From DATESZ01 sp035283845 (lineage in GTDB: Bacteria; Desulfobacterota; Syntrophia; Syntrophales; JACQWR01): a stretch of 17,369 nucleotides of DNA. The position numbers and the translations under genes are program-made. Below are positions 1 to 8,164 of this stretch, piece by piece (positions within the stretch are counted from its first letter, which is position 1; each line of letters starts with the position of its first letter). The notes under the pieces are model-generated. The model did not search any database. It was not told where the DNA came from and saw only the letters and a list, made by a program, of their open reading frames with translations. The stretch is from contig DATESZ010000271.1 in NCBI GenBank assembly GCA_035283845.1, positions 1-17,369 on the forward strand, read 5' to 3'.

Positions 1-497
1 GTTTTGGCTACCGTATTAACCATCTCCATAACTTTTTTAATAGACGGGCTCTCTCCTACCACTTCATCGGGAAGCAATAGCTCTTCTATCTTTTGGCGCA
101 GTTGAATGTTTTCCGTAACGAGCCTTCTTTGCTCAATGGCATTCCTGATCAGCCTGCTCAAGTCGTCGGGATCAATCGGTTTGGTAACGTAATCAAAGGC
201 CCCTTCCTTAAGGGCCTGGATGGCCGTATCCACAGTGGCATAGGCAGTGATTATAATGGTAACAATATTCTTATCAATCTGCTTAATGCGATTCTGGAGT
301 TCTATGCCGTTCATTCCCGGCATCTTGATGTCCAGCAGGATAATGTCCCATGAATCTTCTTGAATCTTCTTTAAGGCACCGGTAGCTTCAGCGGCTGTAT
401 CAGCCCGATAACCATCAATCTTGAACCATTGACAAAGAGAATCCCTCACTGAAGCTTCATCGTCAACGATTAGTATTCCTATTTCTTCCGGTTTCAT
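1..497 (-). CDS. NtrC-family sigma-54 response regulator, partial (C-terminal part beyond window)
   Basis: Reading the minus strand from the ATG at 495-497 gives 165 codons with no stop before the window edge. Residues 1-120 are a receiver domain with every key residue present: acidic pair D12/D13, phosphoacceptor D56 in LLDIKMPGMNG, T84, and K106 in TKPID. After a linker, the sequence GESPSIKKVMEMV is the usual opening of the sigma-54-interacting AAA+ domain, so the full protein should be a receiver-AAA+-HTH activator. A ribosome-binding AGGAATT lies just upstream of the start. The gene lies 61 bp downstream of the haem-sensor kinase on the same strand, which makes it the likely cognate regulator. 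The promoters it might act on (4193-4208 and 15735-15751) are in this window, but its DNA-binding domain is not visible, so its specificity is inferred. Confidence 0.93.
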   Translation of the reverse strand, partial: MKPEEIGILIVDDEASVRDSLCQWFKIDGYRADTAAEATGALKKIQEDSWDIILLDIKMPGMNGIELQNRIKQIDKNIVTIIITAYATVDTAIQALKEGAFDYVTKPIDPDDLSRLIRNAIEQRRLVTENIQLRQKIEELLLPDEVVGESPSIKKVMEMVNTVAK

Positions 498-512
498 TTC
501 ACTAATTCCTTA

Positions 513-536
513 TATTATGCATCATATAATGCATCA
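513..536. repeat. 12-bp tandem duplication between kinase and regulator genes
   Basis: TATTATGCATCA (513-524) is followed directly by TATAATGCATCA (525-536), identical at 11 of 12 positions. It lies in the 61-bp gap between the response regulator start and the kinase stop. It could be replication slippage or a minor regulatory site; nothing else supports a function. Confidence 0.5.
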
Positions 537-558
537 AACTACTCGTAAGTCTATAAGT

Positions 559-2139
559 TTAAGCGTCCCCTATGGCATCCGGCACCCGTGGCAGGGTAAT
601 TGTTACTTCCGTGCCCATCCCCTCTTCAGACTTTTCCACAATTGTGCCCCCGTGCTGTTTTATAATGCCGTAAACTACGGAAAGGCCAATGCCGATATTT
701 TTTTCCGATTTCTTAGTGGAGAAGAACGGTTCGAATATATGGGGAAGAGCATCTTTGGGGATTCCTTTCCCGTTGTCTATTACCATAATCTGGATATGAT
801 CTTTATTGCTGCAATAATCGGTCCTAACAACTATCCTTCCACCTCGCGGTGTAGCCTCGATGGAATTGATAATCAAAGCAATCAGCACTTGCTGAATAGC
901 GCCTGCATCGCAATTAATATAGTCATTGCCCTCGCCCTGTTCTATTATAAGCTTAAGCTCATTCATTTCGGCGCTATGCCTGATTATGCCAATAGTGGTA
1001 TCGATAATTTCATTCAGGTGCACCGCTTTTAAAGCCCCAGGGGTTCTTTTTGTAAAGATAAGTAGATTTTTAACGACATCACCGCATCTTTGCGCCTCTT
1101 CGCTAATGACACGAAGATTTTTATTAACTATCTCTAAAGTGTCAGTATCCCCTTTCCCTTGATCTAAATATTTACATGAAAGTTTTGCATAGGAGAGAAT
1201 CCCCGAAAGGGGATTGTTGATTTCATGAGCCACCATTGCCGAAAGCTTTCCCAAGGAGGCCATCTTTTCTGATAATATCAATCCGGACTGAGTTTTCTTA
1301 AGTTCCTCAGTTGATAACTTCAATTCCTCTGTCATCTTATTGAAAGAATCCGCCAGGATTCCCAGCTCATCCCGGGAATTTATATCAACCTTATAGTCCA
1401 AGTTGAGATTGGCCACTTCTCTGGTGGCTTTGTTAAGCTTTTTTATGGGGCTGTGGATCATTTTCCGAATAAAACAGCCCTTAACCAGCGCCGCTAAAAA
1501 TATCAGAATAGTTGAGTAGATAATCATCTTGTTTCTGGTTACGATTATCTTTTTATCTCCCTTATCCAGAGACAGTTTAACATCCAGGATACCCAACAAT
1601 TTCTCTTTGGGAGAGTGGGCGTGACAAGGAGCATTAAAGCATTCCGGCCCATTTTCGATAGGGTTAATTAGCCCCATAATTCGGTATCCGTCAGGGGATT
1701 TTATAGTTCGGGTGCGGTCTTTGGTGGGAATAACCCCCTTTGCCGGCTCTTCCGCATGACAAACATAACACTGTTCCGCTCTTTTATCCACAACTTTGCC
1801 TATTTCTTCAGGTCTGTCAGAAAAGGCGATTTTCCCCATTTTGTTATAAATTCGTATCCCTTCAAAGGCATCTCCCTTACCGATACTCCGAATCGTGTTG
1901 GCTAAATCACCCCGGCGATTTTCCAGCATGCTGTTATAAGTGGCCCGTTTGACAATATTGCTAACCTGGACTGCATTGCTGACCATATCTTCCCGAAATA
2001 GGTCGGTAAAGAAATAGATGTTGACATAGGCGATAATCCCAAAAGATAATATAAGTAAGGCAACAAGCAAGATAAAGAATTTTACACTGATCAAATTGGC
2101 AACAGCAACAATTCTATTAAATATATTTTGATATCTCAT
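559..2139 (-). CDS. Haem-motif membrane sensor histidine kinase (partner of the sigma-54 regulator)
   Basis: A membrane-bound two-component kinase. The frame stays open up to an ATG at 2244; residue numbers here count from that ATG. I prefer M36 (2137-2139) as the start because it leaves a short cytoplasmic tail before the first membrane helix, as in the two related sensors here, but no start has a convincing ribosome-binding site. Order: TM1 (~55-75), a periplasmic Cache/PAS-like domain carrying CYVCH (C159-H163) and CFNAPCH (C202-H208), TM2 (~238-258), HAMP, HisKA with phospho-acceptor H340 in VAHEINNP, and HATPase_c with N box (IINSIEATPRGG), VIDNGKGIP, IFEPFF and GIGLSVVYG. C-x2-C-H is a standard c-haem motif; C-x4-C-H is the variant known from tetrahaem cytochromes c3. 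It precedes the sigma-54 regulator by 61 bp. Redox or ligand sensing through haem is inferred. Confidence 0.92.
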   Translation of the reverse strand: MRYQNIFNRIVAVANLISVKFFILLVALLILSFGIIAYVNIYFFTDLFREDMVSNAVQVSNIVKRATYNSMLENRRGDLANTIRSIGKGDAFEGIRIYNKMGKIAFSDRPEEIGKVVDKRAEQCYVCHAEEPAKGVIPTKDRTRTIKSPDGYRIMGLINPIENGPECFNAPCHAHSPKEKLLGILDVKLSLDKGDKKIIVTRNKMIIYSTILIFLAALVKGCFIRKMIHSPIKKLNKATREVANLNLDYKVDINSRDELGILADSFNKMTEELKLSTEELKKTQSGLILSEKMASLGKLSAMVAHEINNPLSGILSYAKLSCKYLDQGKGDTDTLEIVNKNLRVISEEAQRCGDVVKNLLIFTKRTPGALKAVHLNEIIDTTIGIIRHSAEMNELKLIIEQGEGNDYINCDAGAIQQVLIALIINSIEATPRGGRIVVRTDYCSNKDHIQIMVIDNGKGIPKDALPHIFEPFFSTKKSEKNIGIGLSVVYGIIKQHGGTIVEKSEEGMGTEVTITLPRVPDAIGDA

Positions 2140-2249
2140 AATTAAGTGCCATACGAAAAGATGCATCAGTATAGCAGGTGATTTTGATTTGGCAACAGGA
2201 AAAGTAAAAACAGCGCATTCCCCCCTGTCCGACATGTCTGACATTGGCC

Positions 2250-2278
2250 TTGACTATTCACATGTCATAAATTAGGAT
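2250..2278 (+). promoter_or_regulatory. Candidate sigma-70 promoter for the second haem-sensor kinase
   Basis: TTGACT (2250-2255), a 17-nt spacer and TAGGAT (2273-2278). The -35 differs from consensus at one position and the -10 at two. It lies about 85 bp upstream of the TTG start at 2363, in the 5' region between the divergent kinases. Confidence 0.5.
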
Positions 2279-2295
2279 TTATATAAAAACAGTAC

Positions 2296-2339
2296 TGATT
2301 CGGAGTGAATATGAGTTAAAGACAGGAACGCCCGAATCA
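2296..2339. repeat. 8-bp inverted repeat between divergent kinase genes
   Basis: TGATTCGG (2296-2303) and its exact reverse complement CCGAATCA (2332-2339) are separated by 28 nt, between the candidate promoter and the start of the plus-strand kinase. It could be a regulator dyad or a leader-RNA stem. An 8-bp match of this kind can also arise by chance. Confidence 0.4.
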
Positions 2340-2362
2340 TAAGTTTTTAGAGGTGTGAAAGC

Positions 2363-3961
2363 TTGCGTATCAACCTCATTTCAAAATTGACCATATCCAC
2401 AATTATTATCCTGCTCGTCTTCATGGTTCTCTTTGCTTACATAAATATCGCCACGCTAAGGACACTCCTGCTGAATGCAGCCATTTCCGACGCCGATAAG
2501 CTGAGCGAAACAATCATTAAAACCACTCATTATGAAATGCTGGAAGACAACAGAAAGCGGGCCTACGAAATGATGGAAGAGGTGGGCACCCTTCAGGGCA
2601 TAGAGCGTATAAGGATGATAAATAAAAGCGGTCTCATAACTTTCTCTACACAGAAAAAGGAAATTGGCGGGTTCCTCGACAAAAAGGAAGCAGGCTGTAA
2701 CATGTGCCACGCAAGCCGTGACCCGGAAGTGCATACCTCCGCCATGAACAGGAGTCGGGTTTTCTTTGATAAAGAGGGTAGGCAAGTAGTAGGAATGGCC
2801 AAAGCCATTTACAACGAAAAAAACTGCTACACTTCATCCTGTCACTTTCACCCGTCGCGACAGAGGATATTGGGAGTTCTTGATATCATTGTTTCCCTGG
2901 AAAATATGCGCACATTAATCAATGATTATCGTAACAAGATCATTTTCCTGACAAGCTATCTTTTATTGTCCGTTTCCCTGGCCATAACATTATTCACCCA
3001 TCGCCTGGTAAACCGCCCGATCAAGAATCTTTTAACGCAAACCAAAAGAATAGCCCGTGGAGATCTCGATACTTTTGTCAAAAGTGCTTCAAGTGATGAG
3101 ATGGGGGAACTGTCCGAAGCCTTCAATCAGATGACCCAAAGCCTCAGGAGCGCCAGAAGTGAGTTGGAAGAATGGGGGAAGAATCTCGAGGCCAAGGTTG
3201 AAGAAAGGACCCGTGAAATCAAGCAGATTCAAAATCAGTTGATCCGTTCGGAAAAATTAGCATCCCTCGGAAAACTTGTGGCTGGCATTGCCCATGAAAT
3301 CAATAATCCTCTAACGGGCATTTTGATGTTCGCCACTCTTGCAGACCGGAATCCAGAGCTGGCCCCAACCCTTAAAGGTGACATAGATGTTATCATTAGA
3401 GAAGCCAAGAGGTGCGCGAAGATAGTAAGGGGACTGCTTGATTTCTCCCGTGAATCGATTCCGAAAAAGAAACCTTCGTCCCTCAACAATATCATGGATG
3501 CAACGCTGGATCTCATCGGCCACCAATCGAGGTTTCATAATATCAAGATCGTCAAGGACTACAAGGCGGATATGCCGCTTATTCCTTTAGACTCGGATCA
3601 GATTGAACAGGTTTTCATCAACATGCTGCTGAATGCCAGCCAATCCATGCCCAACGGCGGCGATATCCATATCAAAACATATACCGAAGATGGCGACAAT
3701 ATCTGCCTTGAAATAACAGATACAGGGGAAGGCATTGCTGAGGAAGATATGGAAAAGATATTTGATCCCTTTTTCACCACGAGAAGCGACAGGGGCACTG
3801 GTTTAGGGCTCTCCGTTTCCTTCGGGATCATTGAGAGGCACGGCGGCAAGATTGAAGTGCGAAGTAAGCTAAACGAAGGCGCAACATTTACCATCAAGTT
3901 GCCTATGTATCCGCATGAACAAGAATCAAGAACGTCGAGCAGTCTTTTAAAGCCTACCTAA
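2363..3961 (+). CDS. Haem-motif membrane sensor histidine kinase (divergent paralogue)
   Basis: A 532-residue sensor kinase starting at TTG; AGAGGTG sits 6 nt upstream and supports this start. TM1 spans about 8-28. The periplasmic domain contains CNMCH (C112-H116) and CYTSSCH (C155-H161), and ends in LGVLDIIVSL before TM2 (~193-213). HAMP follows (NRPIKNL to ~270), then a coiled coil (~270-295), HisKA with H311 in IAHEINNP, and HATPase_c with N box (MLLNASQSMPNGG), ITDTGEGI, IFDPFFTT and GTGLGLSVSFG. It is a clear paralogue of the kinase encoded at 559-2139, with the same two cysteine-histidine motifs. No regulator gene is attached; it faces the formate dehydrogenase operon 313 bp downstream. 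It may share the regulator at 1-497, which is inference. The cysteine motifs suggest covalent haem in the periplasm and thus redox, oxygen or NO sensing. Confidence 0.94.
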   Translation: MRINLISKLTISTIIILLVFMVLFAYINIATLRTLLLNAAISDADKLSETIIKTTHYEMLEDNRKRAYEMMEEVGTLQGIERIRMINKSGLITFSTQKKEIGGFLDKKEAGCNMCHASRDPEVHTSAMNRSRVFFDKEGRQVVGMAKAIYNEKNCYTSSCHFHPSRQRILGVLDIIVSLENMRTLINDYRNKIIFLTSYLLLSVSLAITLFTHRLVNRPIKNLLTQTKRIARGDLDTFVKSASSDEMGELSEAFNQMTQSLRSARSELEEWGKNLEAKVEERTREIKQIQNQLIRSEKLASLGKLVAGIAHEINNPLTGILMFATLADRNPELAPTLKGDIDVIIREAKRCAKIVRGLLDFSRESIPKKKPSSLNNIMDATLDLIGHQSRFHNIKIVKDYKADMPLIPLDSDQIEQVFINMLLNASQSMPNGGDIHIKTYTEDGDNICLEITDTGEGIAEEDMEKIFDPFFTTRSDRGTGLGLSVSFGIIERHGGKIEVRSKLNEGATFTIKLPMYPHEQESRTSSSLLKPT

Positions 3962-4100
3962 ATCCCTCATTAATGAGTTGGAAAAATCATCCTCACGTAT
4001 ATTTTTTTATACACCCTGAGAGTTAGAGAATATATTTCATAATTTACATGGGTTATAAAAAATAGTCCCCTGTCTTTCCCCCCTTTTCTCATTCCTGCCG

Positions 4101-4119
4101 TGTATAAAGATTCTATACA
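4101..4119. promoter_or_regulatory. Candidate activator-binding dyad upstream of the sigma-54 promoter
   Basis: TGTATAAAGATTCTATACA is a perfect inverted repeat, TGTATA-N7-TATACA. Its centre is about 85 bp upstream of the -24 GG of the promoter at 4193. That is the usual place for an upstream activating sequence bound by an NtrC-type activator. The same TGTAT-N9-ATACA architecture recurs twice upstream of the porin sigma-54 promoter (15844-15883). Confidence 0.6.
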
Positions 4120-4192
4120 TCATCAAAGCTATATATTTAATAATATGCAATAAATTAAATGCAGTACAGTGTGACGACAATCATGATTTTCA

Positions 4193-4208
4193 TGGCATAT
4201 GCATTGCA
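4193..4208 (+). promoter_or_regulatory. Sigma-54 (-24/-12) promoter of the formate dehydrogenase operon
   Basis: TGGCATATGCATTGCA matches the sigma-54 consensus TGGCAC-N5-TTGCW with one mismatch and the strict GG-N10-GC spacing (GG 4194-4195, GC 4206-4207). Transcription would begin near 4219, giving a leader of about 55 nt before the first gene at 4275. Sigma-54 promoters need an AAA+ activator; one is encoded at the left edge of the window. Confidence 0.75.
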
Positions 4209-4274
4209 GTAAGGAAATGATAAGGGAAGGTAAAGTAATGTGAACAATTATGAAATAGCAATAAGGAGGATGCC

Positions 4275-4523
4275 ATGAAAACCATAATGCAAATCATAGC
4301 AGTCTCAGGGGCCATTACTTCTCCGGCTATCGCCGGTGAAGGTTTGGAATCAACTGGGAGCAGCCTGCTGGTAATTCTCTTCTTGGGATTCGGCGCCCTG
4401 ATCGTTGTATGTCAATTGGTACCTGGTTTAGTGCTTTTCTGCTCCATGATCAAGGGACTTTTTTCAAGGTCAGTAAAAAAACCCATGCCGGTCACAGGGA
4501 ACACCGCAGAAAACGCTCACTGA
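4275..4523 (+). CDS. Small membrane protein, first gene of the formate dehydrogenase operon
   Basis: An 82-residue protein with an excellent ribosome-binding site (AAGGAGG, 5 nt before ATG). It begins with a signal-peptide-like stretch that could be cleaved after AIA (residue ~20), followed by one or two hydrophobic segments (about 29-62: LLVILFLGFGALIVVC, then LVPGLVLFCSMI) and a basic tail rich in K and R. I do not recognise a characterised family. It lies directly downstream of the sigma-54 promoter and 45 bp before the receiver-like gene. Its position suggests an accessory or assembly role for the membrane-bound complex, but no catalytic or metal-binding motif is visible. Confidence 0.8.
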   Translation: MKTIMQIIAVSGAITSPAIAGEGLESTGSSLLVILFLGFGALIVVCQLVPGLVLFCSMIKGLFSRSVKKPMPVTGNTAENAH

Positions 4524-4568
4524 TTGCCAAAATCCCCGGAAATATCCGGGAAAGGGGGGAGAAAGATC

Positions 4569-5069
4569 ATGTTAGGACTTCTCATCGCAGACAAAGATGC
4601 GGAAGCCCGGAATCAGATGGCAAATCTTCTTATCGAAGCTGGATATGATATTATGGTTACTAATTCGGCGGCACAAGCCATTCACGGCGTTTTGAACAAA
4701 ACCACCCAGATACTGTTGCTGGGAAGGGAACTGAATGAATTCACTTCGGCGGAACTGGTGCCTCTTTTGAAGAAATGCAATCGCAATCTGATGATTATTC
4801 TGGTTGCCGATGACACCCCGCTGCCCTTGATGAGGAAGGTGCGCAAAGAAGGCATTTTCTATCATGCCCTCCGGCCGGTAGAACCGGAAGGAAGAGAGGA
4901 GATCAAGCAGGCTGTAAAATGCGCCATTGAATGTCTCGCAAAAACTCCATTGGGGCAAAAGCCCATTGAATGTAAAAAGAGTGGATTCTTAAGCAAGTAT
5001 TTGCATCTGCCGGTTCCCGAGGTGCGCAGAAAGAAGTTTTCCGTAAATCATAAAGAAAGGAGTCTTTAG
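4569..5069 (+). CDS. Degenerate receiver-domain protein in the formate dehydrogenase operon
   Basis: A 166-residue protein starting at ATG 4569. The purine-rich GGGGGGAGAAAG just before it supports this over an in-frame TTG at 4524. Residues 1-125 follow the receiver fold: acidic positions D8 and D10 in LLIADKDAEAR, an alpha-1 helix, and the beta-3 strand. However, the phosphoacceptor position is glycine (G52 in LLLGRELNEF), and the conserved KP near the end is RP (LRPVEP). No DNA-binding or enzymatic domain follows, only a basic tail (~130-166). It should therefore not be phosphorylated in the usual way, and may act as a protein-protein adaptor or allosteric partner. The stop is 2 bp before the start of the alpha subunit gene, so tight co-translation is likely. 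Confidence 0.85.
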   Translation: MLGLLIADKDAEARNQMANLLIEAGYDIMVTNSAAQAIHGVLNKTTQILLLGRELNEFTSAELVPLLKKCNRNLMIILVADDTPLPLMRKVRKEGIFYHALRPVEPEGREEIKQAVKCAIECLAKTPLGQKPIECKKSGFLSKYLHLPVPEVRRKKFSVNHKERSL

Positions 5070-5071
5070 TT

Positions 5072-8000
5072 ATGCTTGTAACCAGAAGAGGTTTTTTGAA
5101 GATCACGGGGACGGTACTGGCCACAAGCGGCATCGGAATAAGTCTTAAGCCAGTATCCGCCTATGCAAAACCTTTGAAAATCAAGTATGCAAAGGAGACC
5201 ACAACCATTTGCCCTTACTGTTCCGTGGGATGCAGCATCATTATATCCACCACAAATTATGGCAAGGTCCTCAACACGGAAGGCGATCCCGACAGCCCGA
5301 TCAATGCCGGCGCCTTATGCAGCAAAGGAAGTTCTCTATACCAGATGAGCGCCAACAATAGCAATCGTCTGGATAAGCCGCTCTATCGGGCGCCTTTTGC
5401 GAGCGATTGGAAAGTGGTCTCCTGGGAATGGGCGCTTGATAAAATCGCCAGTAACGTCAAAAAAAGCAGGGACGAGAGTTTCCGGCTGACCAACAACAAG
5501 GGACAGTCGGTTAACCGTACCGAGGGCATCGCCTCGGTGGGCAGCGCCGCCATAGATAATGAAGAATGCTTTCTCTATCAGAAGTTTTTACGGGGGTTGG
5601 GTCTGGTCTACATTGAGCACCAGGCCCGTATCTGACACAGCGCAACGGTAGCGGCTCTGGCAGAGTCGTTCGGACGCGGCGCCATGACGAATCACTGGGT
5701 AGATTTCCAAAACAGTGATTGCATCTTAATTATGGGCAGTAATCCTGCCTCCAATCACCCCGTATCGTTCAAGTGGATAACCAAGGCGGTGGAAAGTGGG
5801 GCCAAGCTCATCTGTGTTGACCCGAGGTTTACGCAATCAGCCGCCAAGTCCCATATTTATGCCCCCCTCCGGTCAGGGACGGACATCGCCTTTCTGGGCG
5901 GCATGATAAACTACATTTTGGAGAATAATCTCATCCAGAAAGAATATGTAAAGAGTTACACCAACGCGGGCTTCCTGATTAATCCCGCTCTTAAACTTCC
6001 TGGTGACAATGACGGTGTCTTTTCCGGTCTTAAGGGAGAAGCATACGACAAAGCAACCTGGGCCTATCAAACCGATGCTGCAGGCATGATAAAGAAAGAC
6101 AATACCCTGCAGGATCCCCAGTGCGCCTATCAACTTCTGAAGAAACAGTACTCACGATATACGCCGGGGATGGTATCACGAATAACGGGCACGCCTGAAG
6201 ACAAGCTTCTCGAGGTTTACAGAGAATTTTCAAAAACGGGCCGGCCCGATAAGGCAGGGAACATACTTTATGCCATGGGTTGGACGCAACACACCGTAGG
6301 AACCCAGAACATTCGGGCCATGTCCATCATCCAGATGCTTTTGGGGAATATGGGCATAGCCGGCGGCGGCGTCCAGGCCCTTCGCGGCGAATCGAATGTC
6401 CAGGGTTCAACGGATTACGGGCTTCTCTTCCACATACTGCCTGGCTATCTGGGAGCGCCTCTGGCATCTCATACGAGTCTGAATGTCTATAATGAAAAGA
6501 GAACGCCCAAGACCACTGAACCAAACAGTTTGAACTGGTTGAAAAATTTCCCTAAATATAGCGCCAGCTACCTGCGTTCCGCCTACGGCATGAATGCTTC
6601 CCTGGAGGAAGCCTATTCCTACCTGCCCAAACTGGACGACGGTGTAGATTACTCATGGCTTTCTCTTTTCGACCAGATGTACAAGGGAAGGTTCAGCGGC
6701 TTCTTTGCCTGGGGGATGAATCCGGCGGTGAGCGGCGCCAACATTTTCAAGGTCAGGCAGGCCATGGCAAAATTGGATTGGATGGTGAACGTGAATCTTT
6801 TCGACAACGAAACAGGCTCTTTCTGGCATGGTCCCGGAATAGATCCGAAAAATATTAAAACGGAAGTTTTTATGCTTCCCTGTGCCTTCTCTCCGGAAAA
6901 GGAGGGGAGCGTCACCAACAGCGGACGGTTGATGCAGTGGCGCTACAAGGCCGTCGAACCGCCGGGAGAAGCCAGGCCTGACGCCGAGATCATCACAGAT
7001 TTGTATTTTCGGATCAAGGAATTATACGAAAAAGAGGGGGGACCCCTCAAAGAAGCAATTACCAGATTAACCTGGAACTACGGCAGCTTAGTCATTGACG
7101 GCAGGTTGATACATGTCGATATCCACAGCGTGGCAAAGGAGATTAATGGTTATTTCCTGGAAGACAAGGTCGATCCAGCCAGCAAGAAAGCCTTTAAGAA
7201 AGGCGATCCTGTTCCTTCCTTTGCCTTCCTCCAGGATGATGGTTCCACTTCTTCCGGGAACTGGATGTACTGTAATTCCTATGCCGACAAGGGTAACATG
7301 GCGGCGAGAAGGGGTGTAAAAGACCCTACCGGAATCGGGCTGTGCTCTGAATGGGCCTGGAGCTGGCCCATGAACCGCAGAATCATTTATAATGGCGCGT
7401 CTGTCGACCTCAATGGTGTCCCCTGGGATGCAAAACGACCGGTAATAACATGGGATGGAACCAAATGGATTGGCGACGTGCCGGACGGAGTCGGCAACCC
7501 AGGTTCGGGAAGACCTCCTTTCATCATGAAGCCCGATGGTGTGGCAAGCATCTTCGGGCCTGGTTTGGCCGACGGCCCCTTTCCGGAGCATTACGAACCG
7601 CTGGAAAGCCCCCTGGCCAAAAATCCTATGTCAAACCAATTGCTCAATCCGGTGATCAAGAGATGGGACAAACCGGCTGTGGGAACGGAGATGGATGTCG
7701 CAAAAAGCTCCGATCCCCTGTTCCCCGTAGTTTGCACTACCTGCAGGGTCAGCGAACACTGGCAATCCGGTATCTTGACGAGATGGCAACCCTGGCTGGT
7801 GGAAATGCAGCCGAGCCTTTTCATCGAAATGAGCCCTGAGTTAGCCCGGGAGAAGGGCATTAAAAGCGGCGATCAGGTCTTCATAAAATCCGCTCGCGGT
7901 CAGGTCGAGGCCATAGCAATGGTCACGGCCAGATTAAAACCTTTTCGGATAGACGGAAAAATTGTCCATCAGGTTGCCCTTCCTTGGCATTATGGCTGGA

Positions 8001-8164
8001 TAACTTCCGCAACAAGACCATACAGTGCCAAGGATAAGAAACCAGAATTTTTTACTTACGGAAACGCCGCAAACCGGCTTACTCCGAACATCGGAGACGC
8101 CAACACCATGATCCCGGAAAGCAAAGCCTTCATGGTTAATATCTTCAGGAAGGGGGTGGCATAA
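5072..8164 (+). CDS. fdnG: Formate dehydrogenase-N type alpha subunit, selenocysteine-containing
   Basis: Catalytic molybdenum/tungsten-bis-MGD subunit oxidising formate to CO2 in the periplasm, about 1030 residues (FdnG is about 1015). The N-terminus is a Tat signal (RRGFLK, then a hydrophobic stretch to about residue 32). The N-terminal 4Fe-4S site is C47-x2-C50-x3-C54-x28-C83. The frame meets TGA at 5633-5635 and continues unbroken to 8164; the context QARI-TGA-HSATVAAL is the active site of selenocysteine formate dehydrogenases, so position 188 is Sec, followed by the conserved His189. A SECIS-like hairpin follows. Conserved FdnG blocks include FGRGAMTNHWVDFQNSD and GGGVQALRGESNVQGSTD, and the C-terminal molybdopterin-dinucleotide-binding domain (~from 880) is present. 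AAAGGAG precedes the ATG. A naive gene caller would split it at 5635 and 5684. Confidence 0.97.
5633..5672 (+). promoter_or_regulatory. UGA selenocysteine codon with bacterial SECIS-like hairpin
   Basis: After the in-frame TGA (5633-5635), bases 5650-5658 (AGCGGCTCT) pair with 5662-5670 (AGAGTCGTT) in nine pairs, two of them G-U, closed by the loop GGC (5659-5661). The loop starts with GG and lies 23 nt after the UGA, within the distance reported for bacterial SECIS elements. The helix would recruit SelB for Sec insertion. Confidence 0.75.

Larger units (their letters stand above)
3962..4274. other. 313-bp control region between sensor kinase and formate dehydrogenase operon
   Basis: No gene is visible. 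The region is AT-rich and holds a 19-nt spaced palindrome (4101-4119), a sigma-54-type promoter (4193-4208), and a weaker related dyad, CGTAT-N8-ATACA, at 3996-4013. I see no clear intrinsic terminator for the kinase gene, apart from the AT-rich dyad at 3996-4013, which has a T run in its centre rather than after it. Confidence 0.7.

Noticed and set aside
2140..2244. N-terminal 35-residue extension of the minus-strand kinase
   Set aside because: An in-frame ATG exists at 2244, but the extension has no counterpart in the two related sensors and a weak ribosome-binding site; M36 at 2139 is preferred, though not proven.
3996..4013. Second activator site CGTAT-N8-ATACA
   Set aside because: The spacer is one base short, the left half has a mismatch, and the core is a T run that could arise by chance; noted but not called.
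5633..5683. Formate dehydrogenase alpha gene split by a nonsense mutation (pseudogene)
   Set aside because: The TGA is exactly at the catalytic Sec/Cys position with conserved flanks and a SECIS-like hairpin, and the frame continues intact for 843 more codons.
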